A DNA stretch of 64,000 nt from Pinus tabuliformis (GCA_031772625.1 CM062808.1:145430605-145494604), one strand, 5' to 3'; shown: positions 42,672-54,447, counted from the first letter of the stretch. The notes: a model not told the origin generated them from the sequence alone. A program made the numbers and translations.

Positions 42672-43880
42672 ATGGCTAAAAATAGAAATGCTAGGGGAAA
42701 TGGAGATAGAATAGAGGGTACCTTTCCCATTCGTGAGACCAATGGGGACATCAAAATGAAGAATATATGTCCTTCAACCCTACCTCACTTTCATGGTCTA
42801 ACTACAAAAGATCCTAACACCATCTTGTTTGAGTTTGTTGTCATCTGTCGAACCTATGACTATGTAGAAGATGAGCAAAAGTTGAAACTATTCCCTTTTA
42901 CTCTCAAGGACGCAGCATTGCGCTGGTTCATGAGATTACCTAGTAATAGCATCACAACTTGGGCTCAGATGCAGCATGCCTTTAATGACAAGTATCGAGA
43001 CTAATGTAGGTCAAAAGATACCAAAGAAGAAATCTTCTGAATGACCATGGGAAGTGATGAATCCTTGGAAGACTATGAAGAGAGGTTCCGGCTCAGTTAC
43101 AAGAGGGCCAGGTGTACACTTGACCCTAAGTCTCTGAATTTGGTCCTACTTAGAGGAATTCCAAAAGACCTTCTAGACACCCTCCATCTGCTGGTCGGGG
43201 GAGACATCTACCAACTATCTTATGAGGACATAAAGACTGTTTTTAGAAACCATTCTAGAGCAGCCAGAAAGAAAGGTAGGGGGAGTCAACCCATAGCCAG
43301 TACCTCTTCTTCTAATTCATCCATTAAAGGTGAAATTGAAAACATGTTGGAAGACTTCAAGAGTGATATGCTGCAGACCCTTGCAATGCAAATGGATACC
43401 TTACATATCAAAAGAAAACAAGAGGAAGCAGAGAGGGCTTTGGCCATTTTTTGTCCTAGATGCACCAGGAGGCATCCTCGGAACGAATGCCCATTGAACT
43501 ATATAGAGGTTTGTTCAGTCTGTGAAGAAGATAATTCTACATATAAGTGTCCTTCCTTGACTAGACTTAAAGTTGTATACCAAGGGGTCGAAGGAGCCAC
43601 TGAACCACTCTATTACATAAACCAAAGGAGACTGCATGGACCTAGACCATACCTGTAGGGGATGCAAGGGGCATCTCAGGCATACTACAACCCCAACCAA
43701 GTCACTTCCATACCTTCTTGGGGACATCCTGCTCATCCTTCCTAGTCCACACCTCCTCCTTGGTCCTTCCCATCTCAATATCATGCCCAACCAGCTGCTC
43801 ATTCATTTCAATCCTATGCTCAGCCACAACCTCAGTGGAATGCATCTCATCAGGGTGGAGGCCCTAATACAGCTCTCCTC
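42672..43880 (+). pseudogene. Element D gag, broken
   Basis: ATG at 42672 (M-A-K-N-R-N). The capsid-like gag core reads H-F-H-G-L-T-T-K-D-P-N, then L-K-L-F-P-F-T-L-K-D-A-A-L-R-W-F and W-A-Q-M-Q-H-A-F (about 42780-42990). After two stops (43003 and about 43037) it resumes with M-T-M-G-S-D-E-S-L-E-D-Y-E-E-R-F. A cysteine-rich region C-P-R-C-T-R-R-H-P-R-N-E-C then C-S-V-C-E-E-D-N-S-T-Y-K-C (about 43459-43550) is the zinc-binding part; the second group lacks the usual His. A proline/glutamine-rich tail with a frame change near 43880 follows. Confidence 0.8.
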
Positions 43881-43888
43881 CCACTCTT

Positions 43889-45053
43889 TTGCCTCCACCA
43901 CCTGCTCAACCACAACCAATACCTTTTGCTCCACCAAGGCAACCCCAAATTCCTACCCAGCCAAATCCCAACCCGAACAACAGACAAGCTCAACAAGTGT
44001 ATAGTGGGGAACCATCATGCCCAACTTATGATGTGGAGATTCAGGAGATTAACTTGCGATCTGGGAAGGTTCTCCTAGATAGCCAGCCTCCACCCAGGGA
44101 GGTTGAGGAAGATAAAGAGGAAAGTGAACCTAAAGCAATTCCACCCTTTCCCAAGAGACTATCCGTGACAGCCCAGCCTACCCCAGAAGAAACTAAACTT
44201 CTGGGAAAATTGAAACAGTTATGTGTAAAAATACCACTTCTCCAAGCCATAAAATATGTTCCTATCTACAATAGGTTGATCAAAGAGAAGTGCTTTAGGC
44301 ATCCAAGAAGGCACAAGATAGATTCCCCAACCATCAATGTCATAAGACAACTGTCCGACCTGATGTTAGGGTAGGTAATCTGTCCAACATATCTGGACCC
44401 TGGAGGCCCAGTAGTTGATGTCCACATCAATGGCAACATGATCCCACATACCTTGATTTATCTGGGAGTTTCCATTAATGTGATGACAAAGGACACAATG
44501 CTCAAACTTAACCTTCAGGGCTCCTTGAGGAAGACCATGACAGTAATTCAACTAGTAGACCGCTCCACCATGACGCCTGAAGGGATTGTGGAAGATGTGA
44601 TGGTTTCCATTGATTCTTGGGAGTACCCTACTTTAGTTCTCCAGCCAAATGCAAAGCTCACTGGGTATCCTCTCATTCTGGGAAGACCCTGGTTGGCTAC
44701 CGCTAATGTCTACATCAGCTGTCGAGCTGGGAACATGACCATAAAGAGCAGGCATATGTCCAAGTAGTTAATCCTATACCCTCCTGCCCAACCCCTGCTA
44801 GAATATGATCTACCTCTCTGGTTGGATGAGGAGGATGAGGATGAAGTTTATTCTGCACCACTATGTGCATTAGAAACCGCCATGGGAGGGAAACCGCAAT
44901 ATGAGGATGATATGATTGAAAATTTGATTTAGAATCCACCTCCTAGTGTATCATCATTAGAAGACATAGTAAGAGAAACCAAAAACAACCCCTCAACTGA
45001 TCTCTATGTGGCCGATCCTACCTCTCTCTATGTTAATAATATAGAGTTCGGCC
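43889..45053 (+). pseudogene. Element D protease region, active-site Asp lost
   Basis: Proline-rich start, then D-V-E-I-Q-E-I-N-L-R-S-G-K-V-L (about 44032-44070), then the protease: G-G-P-V-V-D-V-H-I-N, L-I-Y-L-G-V-S-I-N-V-M (about 44454-44486) and L-I-L-G-R-P-W-L-A-T-A (about 44672). Where Athila proteases have L-I-D-L-G-A-S-I-N, the Asp is Tyr and Ala is Val, so the catalytic Asp is gone. A stop at 44373 and another near 44765 also break it. The frame runs to 45053, where C is inserted; the sequence after C (60473) continues it toward RT. Confidence 0.8.
45049..45053. repeat. Target-site duplication of element C, left copy
   Basis: CGGCC; the right copy at 60473-60477 is TGGCC. One C/T difference, consistent with deamination after insertion. 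Confidence 0.75.
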
Positions 45054-46101
45054 TGTCACGAGGAAACAGTCAATAGTGCGAACACAACCGACCTTCCTAG
45101 AAGTCTAAGACTTTCTAATGAAAAACAAAACAAAAGAGAGCAATCCTTCTCTATATATGCATTACAATATGAGAAATCAAGTTTGTAGCTCTTACCTCTA
45201 ACCAAACGCTGTTGTAGTAGCTCAGCTTCGTTGATCCGGATGAGCTCCTCCTTCTCTTCAAAACCTGCATTCACCAACAGTCAAACCATTAAATAGCACC
45301 TGATTATAACATACAACAAAGCATATTCAACATATAGACCAAGGAGTATATGAAACAACTCATAAAGAATAAGTTATTGAGAAGAATGGACTAATTTGTA
45401 TTAAAGGTAACAAAAGGAACCATTACAATCTGAGCCTTGGTGTTGTGCAAGCTCCTCCCAGGGTCCACAAGAGTCCTCCTTTACTCTGATCAGCTCACCC
45501 ACCTCCCAATGGGAACAAGTAAAGATGGTAATCTCTCCTCACAAGTTCTCACAAGGAAGTCCTAATTCCAGCAGCATCTACCCTTAGGAATGTTAAGCTT
45601 TCAGCCTCCCTCCCTCTGGCCCAATGCCTGTATTTATAGTGTTCTAGAGGAAGTTAATTAGCTCCACCATGGATGGGATAAGCCCCTCTTTCAATGGGAT
45701 AGGCTCCCCTCTTCATGGGATAAGTCCCTCTTTCTTTGGGTACATGAACCATCTGGAGGCGCTTCATACACGTCAAACAATCTTCTAGAATGCTCTAGAA
45801 ATGACCACAAGTAACTTTTTTAAGATGAAACTTGCGCCTTTTGACCTTTACAGGAGTACGCACCCACCCCTTTACATACAGAGCGTACAAGTACGCAGGT
45901 ATTGTGAACTTGGGCTGCGTACCCGCAGGTAAGGCTAAGAGAAAATGCGTACCAGAGATAATTGACTTTTAATGACTTTTCTCTTCTTTTTGGAGTTTGA
46001 CATGCAGAGCAGAGGCATGAGACTTGCCAAGGAGGATAGTATGACAGTGGATGGAGCCATACTAACTGCAAATAGTCATGGTGACATTTTTTAGTGTAAT
46101 A
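45054..46101 (-). repeat. Element C 3' LTR
   Basis: 1048 bp, the same length as 59425-60472 and nearly identical. On the element strand it begins TATTACAC (TG mutated to TA; the other LTR has TGTTACAC). It contains TATAAATACAGGC (45638-45626), three GGGATAAGYCCCTCTTT-type repeats (about 45668-45740), and GCGTAC-AA-GTACGC (45883-45896). Confidence 0.92.
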
Positions 46102-46116
46102 GATTGCCCCCTAAAG
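46102..46116 (-). promoter_or_regulatory. Element C polypurine tract
   Basis: Minus strand TTTAGGGGGCAATC directly before the 3' LTR; A carries almost the same string. Confidence 0.75.
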
Positions 46117-47866
46117 TGCGAAGCCTGTAGTAGATTAGGGTTTCATATGATCTAGGAAGGGTGAAGTACTTTATCATTTCAAGGAGTATCTTGCGGAGAG
46201 CCTGGTCAGAACCTGCCATTATTCAACACAAAAGACATATATAAGATGATATCATCACTGAGGTAGGCATTCCCATACTCAGATCGAAAACTTTAACTAA
46301 CAATCTAACTACTGCTCTGATACAAGAATTATTTTGCAGTACATCACAGTCATAGACTTCTGTAGACACAGTATGGACGCAGCCATCTGTTTATGATAAT
46401 TCTATTATATAATGAATACAAAACTCCTCGCAGCCTGGATGGCGGAAACTAGATCCAGGGTCTTCATCTCTACTTCTCGAATTGGTACGATTCTATCCAT
46501 GCGAATAAATGAGTTGATGTCGAGCATGGTAGAAACCACTTAATTACCGGTCAATGATGTAAACCATTAACAAGTGTGAGAGAGACCACCAGTGATGTCA
46601 ATGGTTCTCAAAGTACCCAGTACAATCCATGAAATGTGAATGAATGGGTTGATGTTGAACATATCACGGAATCCCTTGATCGAAAGTCAATGATGTAAAC
46701 CGTCGTCAAAGGTGAGAAACTTGCCATTGATGCATGCAGACTTTAAGGTACTGACGATTTCTAAGTCATCTTTCTAGATAATGTGCTGATGTCAATAGAA
46801 AGTGACCCGTTGCAGGCAAGCCCACAACACGAAATCATTGTTCAAATTGAATAAATATTGCTGTAAGGACTGACGCAGGGATGGTCAAATGGATGACATG
46901 TGTTTTGCGTATGAATGGTTTATTTGCAGAGACCTCTTGAACACATAACGACACGACAGATGGCTTGGTAACGAATGTCCCAAAGTTAATACCCAGAAAC
47001 GGTTGAAGACTTTCAAAGAGGTTTAATCAACTTTTAAGGCAAAGGATTTCCCAACCCTGGTGAATGAAAAGTGTCGTGTTCAAGAGCGGTGATAAGGTTC
47101 TTCTGTAGCAAAGGATAACAAATAGGTTCATTCTTCTCTCTTTTCCCCCACCATTTCTGGCAAGTACCTCTTTATTTTTTACAAGCTTGAGGAGGATAAC
47201 ATATGCTTGATTATAAGCTCATCCTTTGGATGAGTCCAACTTAGTTTAGATTTAGACCCTAAGAAGGAGTGGTCCGTTCCTGTTTGTAATCAAACAGGCC
47301 CTTTACTGTGAAATTTTAACGAGTCCAGTATAGGAGAAACTCGGTGTTTTTCAATTTTAGAGAGTCTAAAAAAACTAAAGGAGACTCCAAGATGAACTTT
47401 TTCGTAAGTTTGTCTCTCTCAAGCCCGAAAAAGTATAAAATCATACCTGAGAGAAACGCTTGATCTTGCGACCAAGGAGTACTTTCATGTTTAGTGTCGT
47501 TGACCTGAAAAGTAAAAAGCGATCAAAGACACGTCGTTTTATTTCCAATATCGAGTTTGAACCGACAAAAACCCGACAATCTTTTCGCGTTTTTATGGTC
47601 GGAAAAGAGCTATAAGAAGACCGTCTTTTAATGCCATTTTAACGAGTGTAAAATAAACGCTCGGCAATTTTTTCATATTTTAGGAGTCAGAAAAGGGCTT
47701 AAAAGATGACTCTGACGTGAAAAATGATAATTTACCCTAAAGTCTCTTTGTCCTGCACAAAAACAACACATTACTCATACCTGTTTAAGATGGGTAAAAA
47801 TACATTGAAAAATATCCTTTCATGGTGAAAAATAAACAAATTTAGTATTTATTTATCCAAAAAACC
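46117..47866. repeat. Element C 3' region with decayed tandem repeats
   Basis: Non-coding. A 135-bp repeat is visible (GTTGATGTCGAGCATGG at 46513 and GTTGATGTTGAACATAT at 46648), then a degenerate, about 95-bp repeat (about 47290-47760). Both correspond to the repeats in A at 19431-19830 and 18540-18990. No gene. Confidence 0.6.
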
Positions 47867-47875
47867 TATAAAAAG
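47867..47875 (+). promoter_or_regulatory. TATA box of the antisense gene in C
   Basis: TATAAAAAG, 80 bp upstream of the ATG at 47947. The same TATAAAAAG stands at the equivalent place in A. Confidence 0.6.
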
Positions 47876-47946
47876 ACTTCTTACCATGTCATTTTTACCA
47901 TTTTACTGTTGAGGTTGAGAAAAGGGCTTTTGGCAAGAAACTTCCC

Positions 47947-49559
47947 ATGGAGATTGCGGAGAATCCGACCGTCAGAATCGAACGCCGTTTCACCAAGTAT
48001 TCTACAACACCCCTCTCTTAATTTCCATCCGTTTAGAATTCATTTTTAAGCTTTTATTTGATTTTTTGGGGGTCTTGGGGTTTCAAGATGCGTTCTTCGG
48101 GGTACGCAGGTCATGCACTGCTGACCTGCGTACCCCGATATTTTCTCAATGGGAAAATTACGGGGCGTACGCACCCGGCCTTAAGGGCAGCTGCGTCCAG
48201 ATGCTCTGTCCTTAAATGCCAGGGTGTGTACCCCACAAAACGTAAATTGAAAACCTCATAGCTCCAAAATAGACCAAAATTTTTAAATTTTATGGATTCT
48301 AACTGATGTTTAATGATGTGTAGGGAGCACACCATGCTTGATTGGCACGAAAGAGAGCACGAGGATGTTTATTTAGCCGCAATAAATCATTAACCCTCCA
48401 TTGATGCTTTGAAGGCATGCAGACTATACAAATACTGGGCCATAGCTGGCATGAGGGCACAGGTGCCATTCTTGGAGTGGCTGGTTGAAAGGTGGAACGT
48501 CCAGGAACAATGCTTCTACATCGGAGAGCACCAGCTCGAGATAGAGCCCTCTGATATATATTTTCTCACTGGTTTGCCCAACAGGGGCGAGCAACTAACT
48601 CTCTTCGAGACCAGGCCGGGTGGCCAATCCCTTGCTAGCCTCCGGCTAGAGTGGTGCAACAATCAGAATCATGAGAAAGGGATAGAAATCAAGTACATAT
48701 CCCTTCCTGAACTTATGGTGATTGCCTTTACAGTTACCAGACTCTGCGGCGCAGCCGCCTTGCACATTGCCATCGGGTCCCAAATGCGGATCGCGATAGA
48801 TTGCTACCAAGGTACCATTTTCAACTGGTGCGAAGCTGTGTTGGCCAACATGAAGGCCCAACTAACTAGGGTAAAGACCGAGAAACTAAAGACCTTTGGG
48901 TATGGGCCTTTAGTTGTGAGCTTTGCCCTAGAGAGAGTTCCCATGCTGATCCCTCAACAGCTTACTGTTCCAGTTGGGGCTCCTCGGGAGCCTAAGTTGA
49001 CGAGATGGGTTGCAGTGATGGCCCGGCATCCTGATGAGGGCACGATAGTGGTTCGATTTCCTGATGGTTACTTTCACTGGTTAGAGGGCCAGGTCTTTGC
49101 TATTCAGGATTTTCCTTATGCCGGAATGGATTTTCGGAACGATCCGGACATGGTTCTTCCACAGGGAGAACAATGGGATGACAGAGGTACTTCATTTCTC
49201 ACAAGTTTTTTAAATTATCTATTTTTTTTGTTTTTTTTTTTTTTTTATATATATCGCCTCAAACTGATAGTAAAAATGTTTAAAATGCAGATGTAGGCCC
49301 ACGGCGTCCAGCCAATCTCCGGGCATTTGAGAGGAGACATCCAGCTGTACCAAAACCGGCCCCACAGGATGCGGCCGCAGAGACGCTAGCTGAGTTGGAG
49401 CAGGATCTAGAGCGTCTGACGGTGGACATACCAGATACAACCATAGATGACATTCCTATCAGACTGCAGCGTTATGTAGTCGCAGTCCTGGGGCCTTTTA
49501 GGAGATTTCTATGTAGGGTAGCCCGTGCAGTGGTGTCTTACAGAGAGCATCACCAGTGA
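47947..49559 (+). pseudogene. Antisense three-exon gene of element C, plant-mobile-domain-like
   Basis: Gene on the strand opposite to C pol. Exon 1 47947-47996 (ATG in C-C-C-A-T-G-G), intron 1 47997-48323 (GT-AG, 327 bp, CTAAC about 20 bp before the AG), exon 2 48324-49186, intron 2 49187-49290 (GT-AG, 104 bp, long T run), exon 3 49291-49559. Joined exons are 1182 nt in one frame, 393 residues plus stop, with a single internal stop (TAA at 48391-48393). N-terminal half: F-L-E-W-L-V-E-R-W, C-F-Y-I-G-E-H, I-Y-F-L-T-G-L-P-N-R-G-E-Q-L, a pattern like the plant mobile domain (LVERW...F...GLP..G). C-terminal part: L-A-E-L-E-Q-D-L-E-R-L-T, then a basic tail. Extra antisense ORFs are known from some plant gypsy elements. 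Function unknown; the domain assignment is tentative. Confidence 0.72.
48090..48240. other. CpG-rich block inside antisense intron 1 of C
   Basis: GGGGTACGCAGG, CCTGCGTACCCC and GGGGCGTACGCACC words within the first intron of the antisense gene. The first two are inverted copies of each other (48098-48109 and 48123-48134). A has a matching CpG-rich block in the same intron. Confidence 0.6.
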
Positions 49560-49760
49560 TTGGATGGTCACCTTTTGTAGTCACATGTGACATTTTGACT
49601 TTTTGTACTTATCATTTTGCCGATCATAAGGTCTTTTAAACCTATTATCGAAGACGATGTATATTTTTTGACACACTCCTATCTATATATATATCATTAT
49701 TACCGGCTTATTTTGTTAAACATGTGTGATGAAATGTTTATAAATTTGAATTTATGATTG
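49560..49760. other. Convergent 3' intergenic segment in element C
   Basis: About 200 bp between the stop of the antisense gene and the stop of the second RNase H on the other strand. AT-rich, no gene. Same layout as 16544-16735. Confidence 0.5.
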
Positions 49761-50177
49761 TTACAAATGTCTATTTAACATTCGAGACGCCATTGCATCT
49801 GCTAATGTGTTTAAAGACCTTGGAATATGTTGATATTCAATGTAATCAAATCCACATTCCAAGAGACGCACCCTCAAAAACAATCTCAGCAACACTGGAT
49901 TCCTAATGGCATAGACTCTATTAAGCTGTAATACAACGAGTTCAGAATCTAACCTCACTATCAAACTCTGAATCCCAAATGAAATAGATTCAGATAATAA
50001 TTCAATCACTGCACTGTATTTTGCAATGTTGTTTGTTGTTTGACCGAGGATCACCCCATGCATAGAAACTAACTCGTCAGAGGGCGAATAGATAACCCAA
50101 GCTGCGGAAGAGATATTCTGTGTACTACGACAAGCACCATCAGCGAATCCAATGTACGTTTGGAGAGGCGTCGACAT
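49761..50177 (-). CDS. Element C second RNase H, catalytic Glu replaced
   Basis: ATG at 50177-50175 to a stop at 49761, about 138 residues, open. It shows G-F-A-D-G-A-C, I-V-R-L-D-S-E-L-V-V and N-T-L-A-D-A-M-A, the aspartates of RNase H. The Glu position reads N-I-A-K-Y-S-A-V-I where A has I-A-E-Y-S-A-V-I, so the catalytic Glu is Lys and activity should be lost. Compared with A there are five extra residues (L-F-L-R-V) in the middle. It follows integrase, with an acceptor-like TTGCAG directly before the ATG and a donor-like GTATGG at 50313. Confidence 0.8.
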   Translation of the reverse strand: MSTPLQTYIGFADGACRSTQNISSAAWVIYSPSDELVSMHGVILGQTTNNIAKYSAVIELLSESISFGIQSLIVRLDSELVVLQLNRVYAIRNPVLLRLFLRVRLLECGFDYIEYQHIPRSLNTLADAMASRMLNRHL

Positions 50178-50320
50178 CTGCAATATCAAGAGCAAAACCA
50201 AGATAAGCCAGAATAACGACGAAAACACACTCTTCTACATTAAAGCACACTGTCTAAACTAAGCACACATACTAGCTAGAAAGAGAAAACTAAACTAACT
50301 AAGATCTCCATACCCATCAT

Positions 50321-51600
50321 TTAAGCATAATACCTCTTTAGGTAAAGTCCATTTCTGGGTTTACCCAAAGAGTCCCCATCAAAGTCTACCAGCTCATAGG
50401 CCCCTTTTGCTAGCTTTCGCTTAACAATGTAGGGCCCATGCCACATAGGAACGAATTTTCCAGCGCCTAGCTTATCATTGGCTTAATCATATAACAACAC
50501 TAGGTCTCCTTCCGAAAAACTTCGAGGGGTCACATTCCGGTCGTACTGAGCTTTCATTCGTTTTGTGTGAGTCTCGATTGCTAAAGCAGCTTCACGTCGA
50601 GTCTCATCCAATTTGGCTAAGTATAACAGACGCTTCTCCTCTTCAGAAGTAGCTGGGAGTAATTCGATGGCCATTTGCAGTGACGGGATTTCGCATTCAA
50701 TGGGTAACACGGCTTCCAAACCATAAACTAGTTGGAAAGGAGTGAACCCTGTTGATGTTTTCACTGAGGTTCGGTATGCCCATAGCGCCGAAAATAACAT
50801 GTTGTGCCAATTCGACCGATGGATACCAATGATCCGTCGGATCATGATGACTAGAACTTTGTTGATAGACTCAACCAGACCGTTTGCTTGGGGATAATAA
50901 GGAGTAGAACTATCATGACGTAAACCAAGCTGGCCTGTAAGTTCTGTCATCATAATGTTTCGAAAATGGCACCCATGGTCAGTGATTATTGCCTGTGGGA
51001 CACCAAACCTAGCTATAATGTGATTGAATATGAAAATTGCTGATGTCTTGCCACTTGCCTCGAATGTAGGCATCGCCTCGGCCCACTTAGTAAAATAATC
51101 AACCGCAAGGATGATATACGCATGCCCCCCGGCCGAGTGAGGGTTACAAGTAATAAAGTCGATACCCCATTTGGCGAAAGGACCAACGACAATTATAGGG
51201 TGGAGAGGAGCAGGTGGCGCGCGCATCTTTCGATCAAACACCTGACAGTTGTGGCATTTTCGGACCGCAATAATACAGTCTTTAAATAAGGACGGCCAAA
51301 AATAACCAGCGCGCAATATCTTTTGGGCAGTGGCATACCCAGACATATGACCGCCACACGCTCCAGAGTGACAGTCATTCAAAACCCTCTCAGCTTCCTC
51401 ATGAGTTAAGCAACGTCGAAAAATCAAGTCTGCCCCACGACGATAAAGAGTATCTCCAATGATTTTGTATTGTTGGGACTGGAATCGAATTTTCCGACGT
51501 TCCGACTTTGAGATTTCGGGCCGAAAGGATTGGGTCTGGAGATAGACGATGATATCCCCATACCACGGATCTAGAGTACTGATAAGAAATAGAGATTCGT
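50321..51600 (-). pseudogene. Element C integrase, one late stop
   Basis: Integrase with H-S-G-A-C-G-G-H and C-H-N-C-Q (zinc region, about 51375-51245), D in K-W-G-I-D-F (about 51160), D in I-I-T-D-H-G-C-H-F (about 50977) and E in N-G-L-V-E-S-I-N (about 50869). The frame is open from about 51802 to 50483, where a stop follows D-L-V-L-L-Y-D. Beyond it the reading continues A-N-D-K-L-G-A-G-K-F to K-R-Y-Y-A and TAA at 50323-50321. The whole catalytic core is intact. Confidence 0.9.
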
Positions 51601-52240
51601 CCGCAATGGGCTCCTCTGCCACAGTCTCTGTATCAGCACACGGGAAATCACACATCAACTCGGCAAAAACTAAGGATTTCTTAGACTTGGACTTCTCGAA
51701 CTCCAAATCGAACTCCTGCAGGATAACGATCCATTTGGAGTACTTGCCCCCTAGCAATTTTTTATTCAAAATATAGATCATAGGGTTGCAATCCGAAATC
51801 ACTGTAGTTTTGCGGAGAAGAATGTAGTGACGAAATCGCTAGACAGCTTGAACGGCTGCCAGTGCCAACTTTTCCACATGGGAGTATTTTAACTCGGTTG
51901 GATTTAAGGTCCGACTAAGATAATATATCACGTGTTCCATTCCAAATTCATCTTCCTGAACTAAAACCATTCCAATGGTGGAGTGGGAGGCGGCGAGATA
52001 CAAAAAGTAATCCTGGTTGTAATTGGGAGGATGCAGAAACGGTGCATGGGTCAACGCGTGCTTAAGTGCATAAAAAGATTTCTGAGCTATCTCATCCCAA
52101 GAGAATTGAGCATTTTGTTTCAACAACCGAGTGAAACCCTTCGTAACCTTGGCGTAGTTAGGAATGAATCGACGTAAAAAGTTCGCTTTCCCCTGCAAAC
52201 TTTGGAGTTGACGTAAACTCGAAGGAGGAGGCAATTTGAT
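51601..52240 (-). pseudogene. Element C first RNase H, degenerate
   Basis: RNase H following RT, with F-S-W-D-E-I-A, Y-F-L-Y-L-A-A-S-H-S-T-I-G, Y-Y-L-S-R-T-L-N-P-T-E-L and G-G-K-Y-S-K-W-I. As in A, the first catalytic Asp is replaced (L-A-A-S). One stop near 51840 splits the frame. The family appears to rely on the second RNase H. Confidence 0.8.
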
Positions 52241-53076
52241 GATAGCTTCTACCTTCGAGGGATCGACGCAGATACCGGCTTTTGAAACGACAAAACCTAG
52301 CAATCGTCCCACTTCTATGCAGAAGACACATTTGTGTGGGTTCAACCGAATTCGATAATGCCGACACCTCATAAAAATAGCTCGTAAGTGAACAAGGTGA
52401 TCAGCTCGATGTAAAGAGTGAACAGGCAAATCATCGAGATACGACTGCACAATGTGCTTGATGTCGTGAAACGCGTAAGACATTTCCCGTTGGAAAGTGG
52501 CTCCGGCATTCTTAAGTCCAAAAGGTAATTTTCAATAAGCAAATGTCCCCCAAGGACAAATGAAAGCCGTTTTTGGTTGATCGGCAGGTAGAATATTGAT
52601 TTGGTTGTAGCCGGAAAAACCGTCCATAAAGGAAAATATTTCACTGCCGGCACAATCATCAATTATTTGATCGATATAGGGTGTGGGATAGTTGTCTTTT
52701 TAACAAGCACGATTTATATCCCTATAGTCGATGCATATTCTTATTGTTCCTTATTTCTTGTTAACTGGAACAATATTCGAAACCCAATCCGTTAACGGGA
52801 TCGGATAAATGAAACCTGCTTTCAACAGCTTCTCGACTTCTGCTTTAATCGCAGCGGCTTTCCTAGGGTGTATCTAACGCAGACGTTGCCGAACAGGTTT
52901 AGCATCCGGGTAAGTCTTAATTTCATGAAAAACAATGGAAGGATCAATTCCTGGCATCTCCTCATAAGACCAGGCAAACACGTCGCAGAACTCTTGGAAT
53001 AGGGCCTTGTAGCTTTGAATTTCGTCATCTGTAGACGAGGCACCTATATGAATGTTCTCAATAGTTCCAGTTTTGA
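52241..53076 (-). pseudogene. Element C reverse transcriptase, broken
   Basis: Minus-strand RT with A-L-F-Q-E-F-C-D-V-F-A-W-S-Y-E-E-M-P-G (about 53010-52950), R-I-C-I-D-Y-R-D-I-N-R-A-C, F-M-D-G-F-S-G-Y-N-Q-I (about 52630-52600), F-G-L-K-N-A-G-A-T-F-Q, and catalytic Y-L-D-D (52441-52430). Several single-base stops are spread over the fingers and palm (for example near 52873 and 52533), but the frame is not shifted. It keeps the F-A-W-S-Y block that A has lost. Confidence 0.88.
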
Positions 53077-54447
53077 CTAAATGTCAATGGCAATAGTTTG
53101 AGAGATGTTTGCCAAATTCAACTCTGAATCAGGATGTTTCATGGGATTCTGAGCGTCCTTGACATATTCAGCGGAAAAAATAGATGAAAAGTCGTTTTCA
53201 AAGTCATCATTCTCAGGTAAAGACGAAGATCTGTGATGGAGATCTTCCCATGGTAGATCGTCTACACTTAGGATTTCGCGAAGTTGTTCGTCAGATGACA
53301 CAACTTCAGGAAACGTTATTCGTTCTGAGGGTGATGTGAACAATGACTCTTCACCGACCACATTCATTTGGTCAATTTGGGTTGAACTCGTGTCGGAAAA
53401 AGACTGCACTTCTTCATAAGCAATTTCATATGGACTCAAAGGCATAGCATCACCAAATGAGTCTATCTCAAATTCAGATGGGACAATCCAAGGATCATCG
53501 TAAATAATAGTGTCTGAAGTAATCATATGAATAAAAGCAAATGAAGGGTCTGCGTTGAGTGGAGGAAAGGGAGAAGTTCCCAGTAAACCGTAATCTTTAA
53601 CTAATCCTACACCAACATCCTTATAAGGGATAGTCGTTTTACCGACATGCTGGATACTTTCTGAAGAGGCTGGGTCGGATGAAAAGTAAGCCAGCTGGTC
53701 TATGGTCACGATCTTACCATTGTGTGGAAACTTTATAACTCTGAAGACCGATGACACGACCACTGTCATAGCGTAAGACCAACTGCGACCCAAAAGAAGG
53801 TTGTAGTCTAGAGGGGCATCAACCACTTCCACATCTAGACTAACGGTTTTTCCTTCAACCCCTATAGGCAAATCCTGTAGAATGCCAAACGGATGGAACC
53901 CACAGCCATCAAAGGCCTTAAGAATCATCGGGGATTGGTTCAATGCCGGAGAACCAAGCGATCTCCAACACTGAATCGAAATAATACACGTAGAAGCTCC
54001 TTCATCAATTACAGTCCGATGAATAGGCCTGTTTTTGACTGTCACTGGGATATGGAAAGCCATTTGATGAGGGAGACGTCGTGTACTATTTTCTAGATCG
54101 AAGATTATCAGGTTCGAGTCCTGAATATCAACAGCTCCTATAGCCGACAAAAGTAATTTGCGTTGTGCTGGACATGATTGCAGCACTTCCAAAGCCGACA
54201 TTGCTGAGGGTGAAACAGGTAAATCCTCAACAATGTTATAATTTTGAGCTGCTCTCGCATGTGGATTGAAAGCAGACTTTCGAAGTATACCCTTGGTGGG
54301 CGGTTTGATTACTAAGTCCGGGTTAGGTTTCTCGATCTGTAGTGGATCGGAACCTGGAGCTGAGGTTGATGGATTAGAATGAGAAGATTCTGCTTCTTTA
54401 CCATCAACAGGACTCTTACTACCATAATCTTGCGACCGAGTCGCAAT
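53077..54447 (-). pseudogene. Element C protease region
   Basis: Open minus-strand frame that starts after a stop at the gag end and runs to a stop at 53077. It holds V-I-D-E-G-A-S-T-C-I-I-S (about 54025-53990, aspartic protease with the family D-E-G form) and Y-N-L-L-L-G-R-S-W (about 53810). An acidic linker with D-D-L-P-W-E-D-L-H-H-R follows, similar to A. Nothing inside the protease core is obviously damaged. Confidence 0.78.
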
